DNA of 64,000 nt from positions 4,587 through 68,586 of the forward strand of contig CAZKHG010000015.1 in assembly GCA_964552655.1 (NCBI GenBank), given 5' to 3'. The position numbers were made by a program, and so were the translations under genes. The notes under the pieces are model-generated. The model had not been told where the DNA came from. It made no database searches and saw only the letters and a list, made by a program, of their open reading frames with translations. Below, piece after piece: positions 40,909 to 49,667 of this stretch (positions within the stretch are counted from its first letter, which is position 1; every line of letters begins with the position of its first letter). This stretch comes from CAZKHG01 sp964552655. GTDB lineage: Bacteria; Bacteroidota; Bacteroidia; Bacteroidales; Tenuifilaceae.

Positions 40909-41307
40909 ATGAAAAAAGAATTTATTATGATTTTACTATCAGCAGTGGTGATTATAGGTATTATTCTTTGGTTCACCAACACATCACAGCCAATCAACCT
41001 TGGAGAAATTGGTATGTATGGAGCGGTAATTCTTTTAGTGGGATTCGCCCTATTTATTGCATTCAGAAGAATACAGGCTATTAAAGCAGGTTTGAAACCA
41101 GAAGATGAGCTCTCAAGAAAAATCATGCAAAAAGCAGCGGCTATGTCATTCTATACTTCTATGTATTGGTTCCTGATTCTAATGTATTTCTCAGATAAAA
41201 CGAAATTGGAAAGTCATACCCTAATTGGGTTAGGAATTATTGGGATGGCAGCTTTATTTGGTGGTTTTTGGGTGTACTTTAACTATTGGGGGAAATTCGA
41301 TGAATAA
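40909..41307 (+). CDS. DUF2178-like membrane protein
   Basis: The 132-residue protein has four predicted membrane helices in two pairs, separated by a charged loop (GLKPEDELSRKIMQKAAAMS) typical of DUF2178-like proteins. Function is unknown. It is coupled to the downstream XRE regulator by an eight-base overlap, a pairing common for this type of protein. AT-rich control sequences upstream suggest it is regulated by that partner. Confidence 0.7.
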   Translation: MKKEFIMILLSAVVIIGIILWFTNTSQPINLGEIGMYGAVILLVGFALFIAFRRIQAIKAGLKPEDELSRKIMQKAAAMSFYTSMYWFLILMYFSDKTKLESHTLIGLGIIGMAALFGGFWVYFNYWGKFDE

Positions 41308-41494
41308 CCGAATAAAAGAGCTAAGAGCCCGCTATAAATTTACGCAGGAAGATCTTGCAAAAAAGGTGGGGGTTAGAAGAGAAACAATTGTTTTCCTGGA
41401 AAAAGGGAAATACAACCCATCGCTAAAGCTTGCCTTTGATGTGGCAAAAGCGCTATGTTCCAAAATTGAAGAGGTGTTTCTTTTTGATGAGTAA
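41300..41494 (+). CDS. Small XRE-family helix-turn-helix regulator
   Basis: The 64-residue protein is a single HTH_3 domain: MNNRIKELRARYKFTQEDLA, then KVGVRRETIVFLEKGKYNPS with the recognition helix, and KIEEVFLFDE at the end. The ATG at 41300 is chosen over 41240, whose leader lies in the frame of the membrane gene. It probably binds the inverted repeat at 40841-40861. Confidence 0.88.
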   Translation: MNNRIKELRARYKFTQEDLAKKVGVRRETIVFLEKGKYNPSLKLAFDVAKALCSKIEEVFLFDE

Positions 41495-41516
41495 TAAAGA
41501 ATATAGGTTGAATAAG

Positions 41517-41552
41517 AAAATAGCAGTCGTTTAGTATTCCGATTGCTATTTT
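41517..41552. terminator. Bidirectional terminator between XRE and DUF3108 genes
   Basis: AAAATAGCAGTCG, a 10-base loop and CGATTGCTATTTT form a 13-bp stem with one G-T pair and flanking A and T tracts between the convergent genes. Confidence 0.75.
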
Positions 41553-41556
41553 TTAA

Positions 41557-42381
41557 TTAAATCTTTGATAGGGTTTCATATTTCAATCCCTCCCATTTTA
41601 TTATTCTTGCCTTTATACTTCCAACTTTTATTGGAGATTCAATAAATATTGGTACTTTGTTCTGATCATCGGTTACCCAAACGTAGAGTTTTTGATTCCC
41701 GGAAAAAACATCCCCAACAACCAGATCCACCTGGAATTTTAAGCAGTTGAACTTGCCTAAATCCTTAACGCTCTTAACTTCTTTCCCTAAGAATTTAAAG
41801 CCAACATGGTAAATTTTCTCATCCAGAACTACTGAAATAGGGAACACCTTGTTGGGTTTAATATTGGAATAATCGAGGTTTCGGGCAATATAAATGGCCG
41901 AAACCACATCGTAGCTGCACTTCTCAATTTTAAGGGTGTCGAACCTGTTCGGGCCATTCTTCCGTTTAATCCGGGCGTAAATCTTATCCTGCTTCCAGTT
42001 AAATTTATACTCATTCTGCTTTGTAAACCCTCCCTCGTAAATATCCCTGTTAAAATAGATAGGTTGAAGATTAATAGGATCTACCCATGATTCGTAAAGA
42101 TCGCGAACTTTAAAAAACCAGTCGTAGAACTGGTATGTTTTACCAAAGCTATGGAGATGAAGTGTTTCTTTCCCAAGTTTTTGATCCTGTTTCACGCTAA
42201 ACTCAACCTCCCCAACATCCGTCCAGATGAATGACCAGGTATAGCTGATAATATATTTTACCTTTTCCCCATCCCTGAAAGATTTATTTGTTATTCCACA
42301 GCTGTTTTTTTCCTGGGTGAAGCCTATCGTACTAGTTAATTCTAAAGCAAAAAAGGCAATAAAGAGCGCTGTTTTTAACAT
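41557..42381 (-). CDS. DUF3108 secreted protein
   Basis: The 274-residue protein has a signal peptide (cleavage near TIGFTQ) and the DUF3108 pattern: RDGEKVKYIISYTWSFIWTD, FGKTYQFYDWFFKVRDLYES and LYVWVTDDQNKVPIFIES. It is predicted to be beta-rich and periplasmic. No function is established for the family to my knowledge. It lies 40 bases after recG in the same direction. Confidence 0.82.
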   Translation of the reverse strand: MLKTALFIAFFALELTSTIGFTQEKNSCGITNKSFRDGEKVKYIISYTWSFIWTDVGEVEFSVKQDQKLGKETLHLHSFGKTYQFYDWFFKVRDLYESWVDPINLQPIYFNRDIYEGGFTKQNEYKFNWKQDKIYARIKRKNGPNRFDTLKIEKCSYDVVSAIYIARNLDYSNIKPNKVFPISVVLDEKIYHVGFKFLGKEVKSVKDLGKFNCLKFQVDLVVGDVFSGNQKLYVWVTDDQNKVPIFIESPIKVGSIKARIIKWEGLKYETLSKI

Positions 42382-42421
42382 GGATTTTTCTTATGCTTTA
42401 AAGTAAAACGAAATAATTCCA

Positions 42422-44530
42422 TCAGCTGATACAGCTGTAAGTAATTTTTTCTTTAGCCGATTTCTCCAGTTGTGCTGATAATAATAGGTTTTTGGGCAAA
42501 GCCAACTGAGGATCTTCATCAAGTATTTCAAGGGCAATGTCTCTCACGTATTGGAGCAGTTGGCCATCTTTCCCAAGATTGGCAATTTTAAGATCGAAAG
42601 GCAAACCGCTCTGTTGAGTACCTTCCAGATCACCCGGTCCCCTAAGCTGCATATCCACCTCGGCTATTTCAAACCCGTTGTTGGTGGAAACCATGGTTTC
42701 CAAACGCTTTTTCGATTCTTCGCTCAGCTTATTGCCCGACATTAGGATGCAATAGCTTTCATCTGCACCCCGACCAACCCTGCCCCTGAGCTGGTGAAGC
42801 TGCGATAAACCGAAGCGTTCTGCGCTTTCAATCACCATTACGGTTGCATTAGGAACATTAACACCAACTTCGATGACGGTTGTAGAGACCATAATATGCG
42901 CTTTCCCTCTGACAAACATTCCCATTGAAAAATCTTTATCCTCGGGTTTCATTTGCCCATGAACAACAACTGTTACGTATTCCGGATGAGGGAAAGCCCT
43001 GACAATACTTTCGTAACCATCCTGAAGATCTTTCAAATTTTCCAGCTTCTCTGATTCTTTAATCAACGGGTAAACAACATAAACCTGCCGGCCTGCCTTT
43101 ATTTGTTGTCGCATAAGACCAAACACCAGGTTACGTTTGCTATCGGTATAATGAATGGTAGTAATCGGTTTCCGGCCAGGGGGCATCTGGTCAATGATAC
43201 TTACATCCAGATCGCCATAAAGCGTCATGGCCAGTGTACGTGGTATGGGAGTGGCAGTCATTACAAGCACGTGGGGAGGATTCTCGTTTTTATCCCAAAG
43301 CCTGGCACGTTGAGCTACCCCAAAACGCTGCTGTTCATCAATAACCACCAGCCCCAGGTTTTGAAACTGCACAACATCCTCAATCAAAGCATGGGTACCA
43401 ATAAGAATATTCATGGATCCTTCCACCAGATCGGAATGGAGGTCTTTCCTTTCAGACTTTTTGGTTGAGCCCGTTAAAAGTCCAACTTTTACAGGTAATC
43501 CATCCAGCAATTTTGTAAAAGTATCGAAATGCTGATTGGCCAGAATCTCTGTGGGCGCCATTATGCAAGCCTGGTAACCATTATCAATTGCAATAAGCAT
43601 CGACATCAACGCCACGAGCGTTTTCCCGCTTCCTACATCGCCCTGGAGCAAACGATTCATCTGTTTTCCGCTGCCAATATCTTTACGAATCTCTTTAATC
43701 ACCCTTTTTTGGGCATCGGTAAGCTCAAAGGGCAACTTCTCGTGATAGAAATGGTTAAAAGTATCGCCAACCACCTTAAAAACATGCCCATTCTTTTTGC
43801 TAAGCCTACCACTTCGTACCCGGAGAATTCCCAGTTGGATGTAAAACAACTCCTCAAATTTCAACCGGTATTGAGCTTTTTGCAATAGGGAAACGCTTTC
43901 AGGGAAATGAATATTCCTGAGCGCTTCAGGCAATGTCATCAGCTTATACCTATCGAGAATATGCGCAGGAAATGTTTCATCAATATTAGCTTTGATCTGC
44001 TGAAAAAGGGTTTGCTGCAGCTTAAATATTGTTCTGGATGTAAGGAAGCTGTTTTTTAGCCTTTCTGTTGTATTGTATGCAGGTTGTAAGGGAATCAGCA
44101 ACTTATCCTGGTTGGGTTTATACTCCTCTATTTCAGGGTGTACAATGCTGAATCGCCCGCCAAATGCGGTTGGTTTGCCAAAAATAATGTATTCCAGGTT
44201 TGGGTTTAAACTTTTTGCAACCCATTTTAACCCCTTAAACCAAATCAGCTCAACCGTTCCTGTACCATCGCTAAAGAGGACGCTAAGCCGTTTCATCCGT
44301 TTACCACCTATCTCCTCTACCCTGACAATTTTTCCAACAAGCTGGATGTAAGGCATGTTATCGCTGATTTCAACTATTTTATATATTTTGGAACGATCAA
44401 TGTATTTAAAAGGGTAGTACCGAATTAAATCACCAAAGGTATTGATACCAAGTTCTTTTCTGAGGAGTTCTGCTCTTTTGGGGCCAACTCCCGGTAAATA
44501 CATTATATCTGTTGTAAGGCTTACCGGCAT
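42422..44530 (-). CDS. recG: ATP-dependent DNA helicase RecG
   Basis: The 702-residue protein has an N-terminal wedge/OB domain (PGVGPKRAELLRKELG, then an OB fold), Walker A LLQGDVGSGKTLVAL, motif II IDEQQRFGV (DEQQ instead of the common DEQH), motif III MTATPIPRTLAMTLYGDLD, and LHQLRGRVGRG near the C terminus. It remodels stalled replication forks and Holliday junctions. The ATG at 44530 is preferred over 44557, because the longer leader overlaps a -7-like element and is not conserved. Confidence 0.94.
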   Translation of the reverse strand: MPVSLTTDIMYLPGVGPKRAELLRKELGINTFGDLIRYYPFKYIDRSKIYKIVEISDNMPYIQLVGKIVRVEEIGGKRMKRLSVLFSDGTGTVELIWFKGLKWVAKSLNPNLEYIIFGKPTAFGGRFSIVHPEIEEYKPNQDKLLIPLQPAYNTTERLKNSFLTSRTIFKLQQTLFQQIKANIDETFPAHILDRYKLMTLPEALRNIHFPESVSLLQKAQYRLKFEELFYIQLGILRVRSGRLSKKNGHVFKVVGDTFNHFYHEKLPFELTDAQKRVIKEIRKDIGSGKQMNRLLQGDVGSGKTLVALMSMLIAIDNGYQACIMAPTEILANQHFDTFTKLLDGLPVKVGLLTGSTKKSERKDLHSDLVEGSMNILIGTHALIEDVVQFQNLGLVVIDEQQRFGVAQRARLWDKNENPPHVLVMTATPIPRTLAMTLYGDLDVSIIDQMPPGRKPITTIHYTDSKRNLVFGLMRQQIKAGRQVYVVYPLIKESEKLENLKDLQDGYESIVRAFPHPEYVTVVVHGQMKPEDKDFSMGMFVRGKAHIMVSTTVIEVGVNVPNATVMVIESAERFGLSQLHQLRGRVGRGADESYCILMSGNKLSEESKKRLETMVSTNNGFEIAEVDMQLRGPGDLEGTQQSGLPFDLKIANLGKDGQLLQYVRDIALEILDEDPQLALPKNLLLSAQLEKSAKEKITYSCIS

Positions 44531-44534
44531 ATAG

Positions 44535-44542
44535 CAAAAATA
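44535..44542 (-). promoter_or_regulatory. -7 element overlapping the recG start region
   Basis: The minus strand reads TATTTTTG, an exact match only five bases before the chosen ATG. It would give an almost leaderless transcript or point to a later start (44503). No TTG is at the right distance. Confidence 0.25.
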
Positions 44543-44640
44543 GGAAATAGAAATCAATTTTGGCTATTTAAAATAATACCTGAACTTCAATTAAAAGGGT
44601 TTTATTGTTGAAGCGATTAGAGATGCTTTCTGATGTTTTG

Positions 44641-45030
44641 TTAAATCAGCTGGGCCAAAGCCTTCATCAAATCATCGTTTCTTAAGGGTTTTGTGAGATA
44701 GGCTTTCATGCCCATAGCCATACATTGCTGGTTAATCTCTTCATTGGCAAAGGCTGTTTGTGCGATGATGTTAAGTGTAGGATCCTTTTCGAGAAGAATT
44801 TGCGAAAGGGTCATTCCATCAATATCGGGTAATTTGATATCCATCAAAATAATATGGGGGGAGCTGTTGGTTTTAAAATAATCAAGGGCTTCATTCCCGG
44901 TTCTGACAAACTCCACCAATGCCTGAGTGGGTGCTAGCAATTCGCGAAGATACATGCGGCTAACTGTGTCATCCTCAACAACAAGTATTGTTTTCCCTGA
45001 AAAATTTAACCTGATAAAATCGCCGTTCAT
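44641..45030 (-). CDS. Single-domain response regulator (CheY-like receiver)
   Basis: The 129-residue protein is a receiver domain only: acidic pocket VVEDDTVS, phospho-acceptor Asp in LMDIKLPDIDG, Thr/Ser switch in AQTAFA and Lys in AYLTKPL. There is no output domain and no kinase gene nearby, so it acts through protein contacts or phosphorelay. A -7 element (TATATTTG, minus strand, 45054-45047) lies just upstream. Confidence 0.9.
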   Translation of the reverse strand: MNGDFIRLNFSGKTILVVEDDTVSRMYLRELLAPTQALVEFVRTGNEALDYFKTNSSPHIILMDIKLPDIDGMTLSQILLEKDPTLNIIAQTAFANEEINQQCMAMGMKAYLTKPLRNDDLMKALAQLI

Positions 45031-45046
45031 CGTAGGATTGTTTGAA

Positions 45047-45054
45047 CAAATATA
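45047..45054 (-). promoter_or_regulatory. -7 element before the receiver gene
   Basis: The minus strand reads TATATTTG, an exact match 16 bases before the ATG at 45030. No TTG was found 17-23 bases upstream. Confidence 0.35.
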
Positions 45055-45159
45055 TTAATCAATTGAACATAAAAGGCTTTTAGACAAATTTTTTACAGGA
45101 ACGGCAACAATAAAATTAAAATCAGCTTTTAAAAATGCAAACGATGGGTAGGAAGCATT

Positions 45160-46938
45160 TTACTCATCGGAGAACTGAACCAGCAGGCTCCTGTACTCCG
45201 AAAAGATTTTTGATTTTGAGACAAAGCCCATATAAAATCCCTGGTTCACAACTGGCAGGTTCCAGGCACTAGTCTGCTCAAATTTTTGCATCACGGTCTC
45301 CATCGAATCTTCCATCGATATGATCGCCGGGGGAACGGTCATCAGCTCACCCACCAGGGTGTCATCGTATTTTTCGGCGTTGAACATGATATTTCTTATC
45401 TCATCTAGTAAAACTATCCCAATAAAAACGCCATCCCCGTTAATAACCGGGAATATATTCCTCTTGGACTGGCTGATGAGTTTCACCAGGTGTCCCATGC
45501 TATCGGTGGGTGCAACTTTCAGAAAATCTTTTTCAATTAGGTTCTCCAGCCTCAGCATAGTAAGCACTGCCTTATCCTTGTGATGGGTGATAAGCTCTCC
45601 CCGTATGGCAAGCTGCTTGGCATAAATGGAATGCGGTTCAAAGTACATCACAGTGATAAACGAAATGGTGGAGGCAATGATCAGCGGAATAAAAAGTGCA
45701 TACCCGCCGGTAATCTCGGCAATTAAAAAGATAGCCGTTAAAGGTGCATGCATTACCCCGGCCATCACCCCGGCCATTCCTATCAGGGCAAAATTGCTCT
45801 CCGAGATATTAATAAAGCTGAACTGATTTATCAGCTTGGCCACAAAAAATCCGGAAATACCACCCATGAATAAAGACGGGGCGAATGTTCCTCCTATTCC
45901 CCCGGCGCCAGTAGTGGATGCCATTGCCACAACCTTAGTGATGAGAATCAGGACCAGGGCAATTAATATTAACCAATACTGATCCTTAAACGAATACAAT
46001 AAGCTGTTGTTGAACAGATCGGCAATATTCCCGTTAAGCAGAGACTGAAGGGTGTTATACCCCTCGCCATATAAAGGGGGAAATACAAAAATGAGAAAAC
46101 CTAGTATTATGCTGCCAATAAACCATTTTTTGTATGCATTTGAAAATGAGGAGTACCATTTTTCTATCCTCATTGATCCACGAATAAAATAAACTGATAT
46201 GAACCCGCAAAAGATGCCAAGTACAATGTACCAGGGAATGTTATGAACGTAGAATGGTTTAACAACCTGATATGTGAAAATTACATTGCTCCCTAGCAGA
46301 AAATAGGAAACCGAAGCTGCTGTTACTGCAGATATGAGCAGAGGAACAATTGACGACATAGTTAAATCCAACATTAACACCTCAAGGGTAAAAAGCAGCC
46401 CTGCAAGAGGTGCCTTGAAAATGGAAGCAATGGCTCCTGCCGCACCACATCCAACAAGCAGGGTGATTGTCCGGTAGTTTAACCGAAAAAAGCGCCCTAT
46501 ATTTGAACCAATGGCCGACCCGGTAAGTACAATTGGCGCCTCAGCACCCACCGAACCTCCAAACCCGATAGTTAACGAGCTGGAAATAATGGAGCTATAT
46601 GTGTTGTGTGACTTAAGTCTGCTGCTGTTTCTTGAAATAGCGTAAAGAATCTTGGAAATACCATGCCCAATGTTATCCTTTACAAAAAACTTAATGAACA
46701 GTATGGTTAAAAGAATACCAATACCGGGTAGCGCAAGAAAAATATAACTTTCGGTTCCTTTTTCAAGAATCCTTTCTAAAATTCTAACTGTAAGATGGAC
46801 AGTATTTTTCAATATCACGGCGGCCAAACCGCTCAGAATTCCAACTACAAAACTTAAAAGGATTACCTGCCTCTGGAGGCTAAGCCTCTGGAGGCTGGCA
46901 ATAAACTTAAGCTGGTATTTTTGAAACCTGATATTCAT
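45160..46938 (-). CDS. ClC-family chloride channel with CBS domains
   Basis: The 592-residue protein has the ClC membrane core (about 20-440) and two C-terminal CBS motifs (about 455-585). Selectivity-filter segments are NIGHGISKIL (Ser of GSGIP replaced by His), GSVGAEAP with the gating Glu, and GGTFAPSLFMGG. In APLAGLLFTLEVL a Val occupies the place of the internal proton Glu of ClC antiporters, the residue found in channel-type members. Passive chloride conduction is therefore more likely than H+/Cl- exchange. Confidence 0.9.
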   Translation of the reverse strand: MNIRFQKYQLKFIASLQRLSLQRQVILLSFVVGILSGLAAVILKNTVHLTVRILERILEKGTESYIFLALPGIGILLTILFIKFFVKDNIGHGISKILYAISRNSSRLKSHNTYSSIISSSLTIGFGGSVGAEAPIVLTGSAIGSNIGRFFRLNYRTITLLVGCGAAGAIASIFKAPLAGLLFTLEVLMLDLTMSSIVPLLISAVTAASVSYFLLGSNVIFTYQVVKPFYVHNIPWYIVLGIFCGFISVYFIRGSMRIEKWYSSFSNAYKKWFIGSIILGFLIFVFPPLYGEGYNTLQSLLNGNIADLFNNSLLYSFKDQYWLILIALVLILITKVVAMASTTGAGGIGGTFAPSLFMGGISGFFVAKLINQFSFINISESNFALIGMAGVMAGVMHAPLTAIFLIAEITGGYALFIPLIIASTISFITVMYFEPHSIYAKQLAIRGELITHHKDKAVLTMLRLENLIEKDFLKVAPTDSMGHLVKLISQSKRNIFPVINGDGVFIGIVLLDEIRNIMFNAEKYDDTLVGELMTVPPAIISMEDSMETVMQKFEQTSAWNLPVVNQGFYMGFVSKSKIFSEYRSLLVQFSDE

Positions 46939-47025
46939 ACTCTGTAGCCGGTGTTAAAAAAATGCTAAAGTAACTTATTTTTAAAAATTATATTCAATAT
47001 CCACAACTAACAATAATGGGCTAGA

Positions 47026-47057
47026 TTGAGTTAATAAAGATAAATAAGTTATATTTG
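47026..47057 (+). promoter_or_regulatory. Promoter for the M16 peptidase operon
   Basis: TTG at 47026-47028, a 21-base spacer and TATATTTG at 47050-47057 match the consensus exactly, 51 bases before the ATG. Confidence 0.55.
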
Positions 47058-47108
47058 GAAACAATGAGTGAATACAAAAAGTGCTTAAAAACTCTCAAAT
47101 AAATCGCA

Positions 47109-48359
47109 ATGATTGAAATTGAAAAGTTCAGTTTAAATAACGGGTTAAGGGTAATCGTTCACTCAGATTTTACCTCACCCATCGTTTCCCTTAGCCTGCT
47201 ATACGATGTTGGGGCTAAAGATGAAGATCCTGACCATACCGGATTCGCTCATCTGTTCGAACACCTGATGTTTGGCGGTTCAGTCAATATCCCCGTGTTT
47301 GATGAGCATTTGGACAGGGTTGGAGGGGAAAATAACGCCTTTACAAATAACGATTTCACCAACTACTATATCACTATTCCAAAACAAAACCTTGAAACCG
47401 CCTTTTGGTTGGAGAGCGACCGGATGCTTAGCCTCAAATTTTCAAAAAAAAGTCTTGATGTTCAACGCAATGTAGTGGTTGAGGAGTTCAACCAGCGGTA
47501 CTTAAATCAACCTTACGGCGATGTATGGTTGTACCTAAGGCCTTTAGCATATAAAGTTCACCCATACCAATGGCCTACTATCGGGAAAAATCCGGACCAT
47601 ATCAGAAAAGCTACGCTGGATGAAGTGAAAACTTTCTTTTTTAAACACTACGCACCGAATAACGCAATACTCTCCATAACCGGACCGGTCTCAAAACAGG
47701 AGATTGAGGAAATGGCGAACACCTGGTTTGGGGAGATAGAATCCCGGCTGGTTCCTGCCCGGAATTTACCAAAGGAACCACCTCAGCTCGAACCCCGGAT
47801 ACTTGAGCTGGAACGGGATGTTCCATTCAACTCCATCTATAAGGTGTTCCACATGTGCAACCGAAAACATGAGGATTTTTATACTACCGACCTGATATCC
47901 GATCTGCTTTCGAACGGGAAATCATCAAGGTTGTACCAGAATCTGGTTAAAGAAAAAAAACTCTTCAGCGATGTTAACGCTTACATTAGCGGAGAAATTG
48001 ATGAAGGGCTCTTTGTTGTAACCGGAAGGTTATTCAACTCCACATCGTTTCCGGTTGCTGAGGCTGCCATTGATGAGGAGTTGGCAAAGATATCAAATGG
48101 TGATATTGCTGAGTATGAACTTGAAAAGGTTAAAAATAAATTTGAATCAAATTTCACATTTGCTGAAACAAGCCTTCTGGAAAAAGCATTAAACCTTTGC
48201 TTCTACGAGCTAATTGGTAAAGCTGAGGATATAAACTCAGAAGTGGAAAACTACAGAAAAGTTTCCCCAGCCCAAATAAAACGGGTTGCAACAGGGATAT
48301 TCAGAAAGGAAAATTGCTCAACGCTTTACTATAAATCAAGGGCAAGTATAAACCGCTAA
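47109..48359 (+). CDS. M16-family zinc peptidase, catalytic subunit
   Basis: The 416-residue protein has the inverted zinc motif HLFEHLMFGG (HxxEH) and the downstream Glu in NVVVEEFNQRY. In M16B peptidases one protein carries the zinc site and a partner carries the Arg/Tyr pair; the next gene supplies that partner. There is no signal peptide, so it is probably cytoplasmic or exported by another route. Length is normal. Confidence 0.92.
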   Translation: MIEIEKFSLNNGLRVIVHSDFTSPIVSLSLLYDVGAKDEDPDHTGFAHLFEHLMFGGSVNIPVFDEHLDRVGGENNAFTNNDFTNYYITIPKQNLETAFWLESDRMLSLKFSKKSLDVQRNVVVEEFNQRYLNQPYGDVWLYLRPLAYKVHPYQWPTIGKNPDHIRKATLDEVKTFFFKHYAPNNAILSITGPVSKQEIEEMANTWFGEIESRLVPARNLPKEPPQLEPRILELERDVPFNSIYKVFHMCNRKHEDFYTTDLISDLLSNGKSSRLYQNLVKEKKLFSDVNAYISGEIDEGLFVVTGRLFNSTSFPVAEAAIDEELAKISNGDIAEYELEKVKNKFESNFTFAETSLLEKALNLCFYELIGKAEDINSEVENYRKVSPAQIKRVATGIFRKENCSTLYYKSRASINR

Positions 48360-48369
48360 AACAGATCAG

Positions 48370-49665
48370 ATGCCCGAAAGAAAATACCCACCTAAACGGA
48401 TGGCTAATGGCAAAATCAGCATTAACAAAGCCGAGGAAGTAATTCTGGGCAACGGGATCCGTTTACTTTTGATCAATGCCGGCACACAGGATGTAAGCAG
48501 GATTGAATTTCATTTCCCGGCAGGCTCACGTTACCAGTCCAGATCATTAGTGGCTCGTACAACATTTTCGATGCTAACCGAAGGAACAAAAAACCTTACC
48601 TCTCAACAAATTTCAGAGAAATTCGATTTTTTCGGGAGCCATGTTGAGCAATCGAACGATCGGGATTTCGGAAAAATCCACCTTTTTTCCCTTAACAAGT
48701 ACCTCCATGAGTCCCTGGAACTGTTGGAGAAAATAATAAAAGAACCCATTTTCCCCGAAAGGGAACTAACAACATATTGTTCCAAAGGGAAACAATCACT
48801 GATTGTTGACCAGGAGAAGGTTGCCACGCTTGCCCGCCAGGATTTTTTTAAGGGTTTATACAGTATTGACCATCCCTATGGGACGTATGCTGTTCCAAAT
48901 CATTATGATGAATTATCCAGGAACGACCTGGCTGATTTTCATTCTAACTTTATCAGCTCAAGCACATGCACATTGGTTATGGCAGGAAGGATAAGCGAAA
49001 AGCAGGTTAGTGAGGTTGCCAGATATTTTGGGAATAAAAGATGGGGTAGCTCAAATGTTCAACTTCCCAAATTTCCTGAAATCCCAACGGTTGAAAAAAA
49101 GAAGTATTTTACCTGTAAGGCTGATGCCGTTCAATCGGCCATTCGCATAGGCCGGAGATTGTTTAACAGGAAACATCCCGATTACCCTGGAGTAACCGTT
49201 CTTAATGCCATTCTGGGTGGTTACTTTGGTTCCCGGTTGATGAAAAATATCCGCGAGGATAAGGGTTATACTTATGGCATATCCTCAGCCATTCTGCCAT
49301 TTAAGGAGGAATGTATCCTGGCCATTGGAACTGAAGTTGGTAGCGAATACACAATACCCACCCTTATAGAAATATATTCAGAAATTAACCGTTTACGTGT
49401 TGAACCGGTCAGCCCAGATGAGCTGGATCTGGTTAAAAACTACCTTTTAGGGGAGATTTTGCGTACATTTGATGGTGCTTTTGCCATTGCCGATAGCATT
49501 ACAGGGCTATTGGAATACAATGATTTAGACTATAATTTTTTTGATAGATCTATCGAAATAATAAAAACAATTACTCCCGAACAGCTGCAATTGCTTGCAA
49601 ATAGCTATTTTCGTGAGGAAGAATTGGTGGAGTGTGTGGCTGGAGCAATAAGTAATATCAATTAA
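48370..49665 (+). CDS. M16-family peptidase, non-catalytic (Arg/Tyr) subunit
   Basis: The 431-residue M16 fold lacks HxxEH: the corresponding segment reads TTFSMLTEGTKN. The substrate-binding pair is present in RLMKNIREDKGYTYGISS. It lies 10 bases after the catalytic gene and should form the heterodimer with it. The T9SS cargo gene begins two bases after its stop codon. Confidence 0.9.
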   Translation: MPERKYPPKRMANGKISINKAEEVILGNGIRLLLINAGTQDVSRIEFHFPAGSRYQSRSLVARTTFSMLTEGTKNLTSQQISEKFDFFGSHVEQSNDRDFGKIHLFSLNKYLHESLELLEKIIKEPIFPERELTTYCSKGKQSLIVDQEKVATLARQDFFKGLYSIDHPYGTYAVPNHYDELSRNDLADFHSNFISSSTCTLVMAGRISEKQVSEVARYFGNKRWGSSNVQLPKFPEIPTVEKKKYFTCKADAVQSAIRIGRRLFNRKHPDYPGVTVLNAILGGYFGSRLMKNIREDKGYTYGISSAILPFKEECILAIGTEVGSEYTIPTLIEIYSEINRLRVEPVSPDELDLVKNYLLGEILRTFDGAFAIADSITGLLEYNDLDYNFFDRSIEIIKTITPEQLQLLANSYFREEELVECVAGAISNIN

Positions 49666-49667
49666 AG

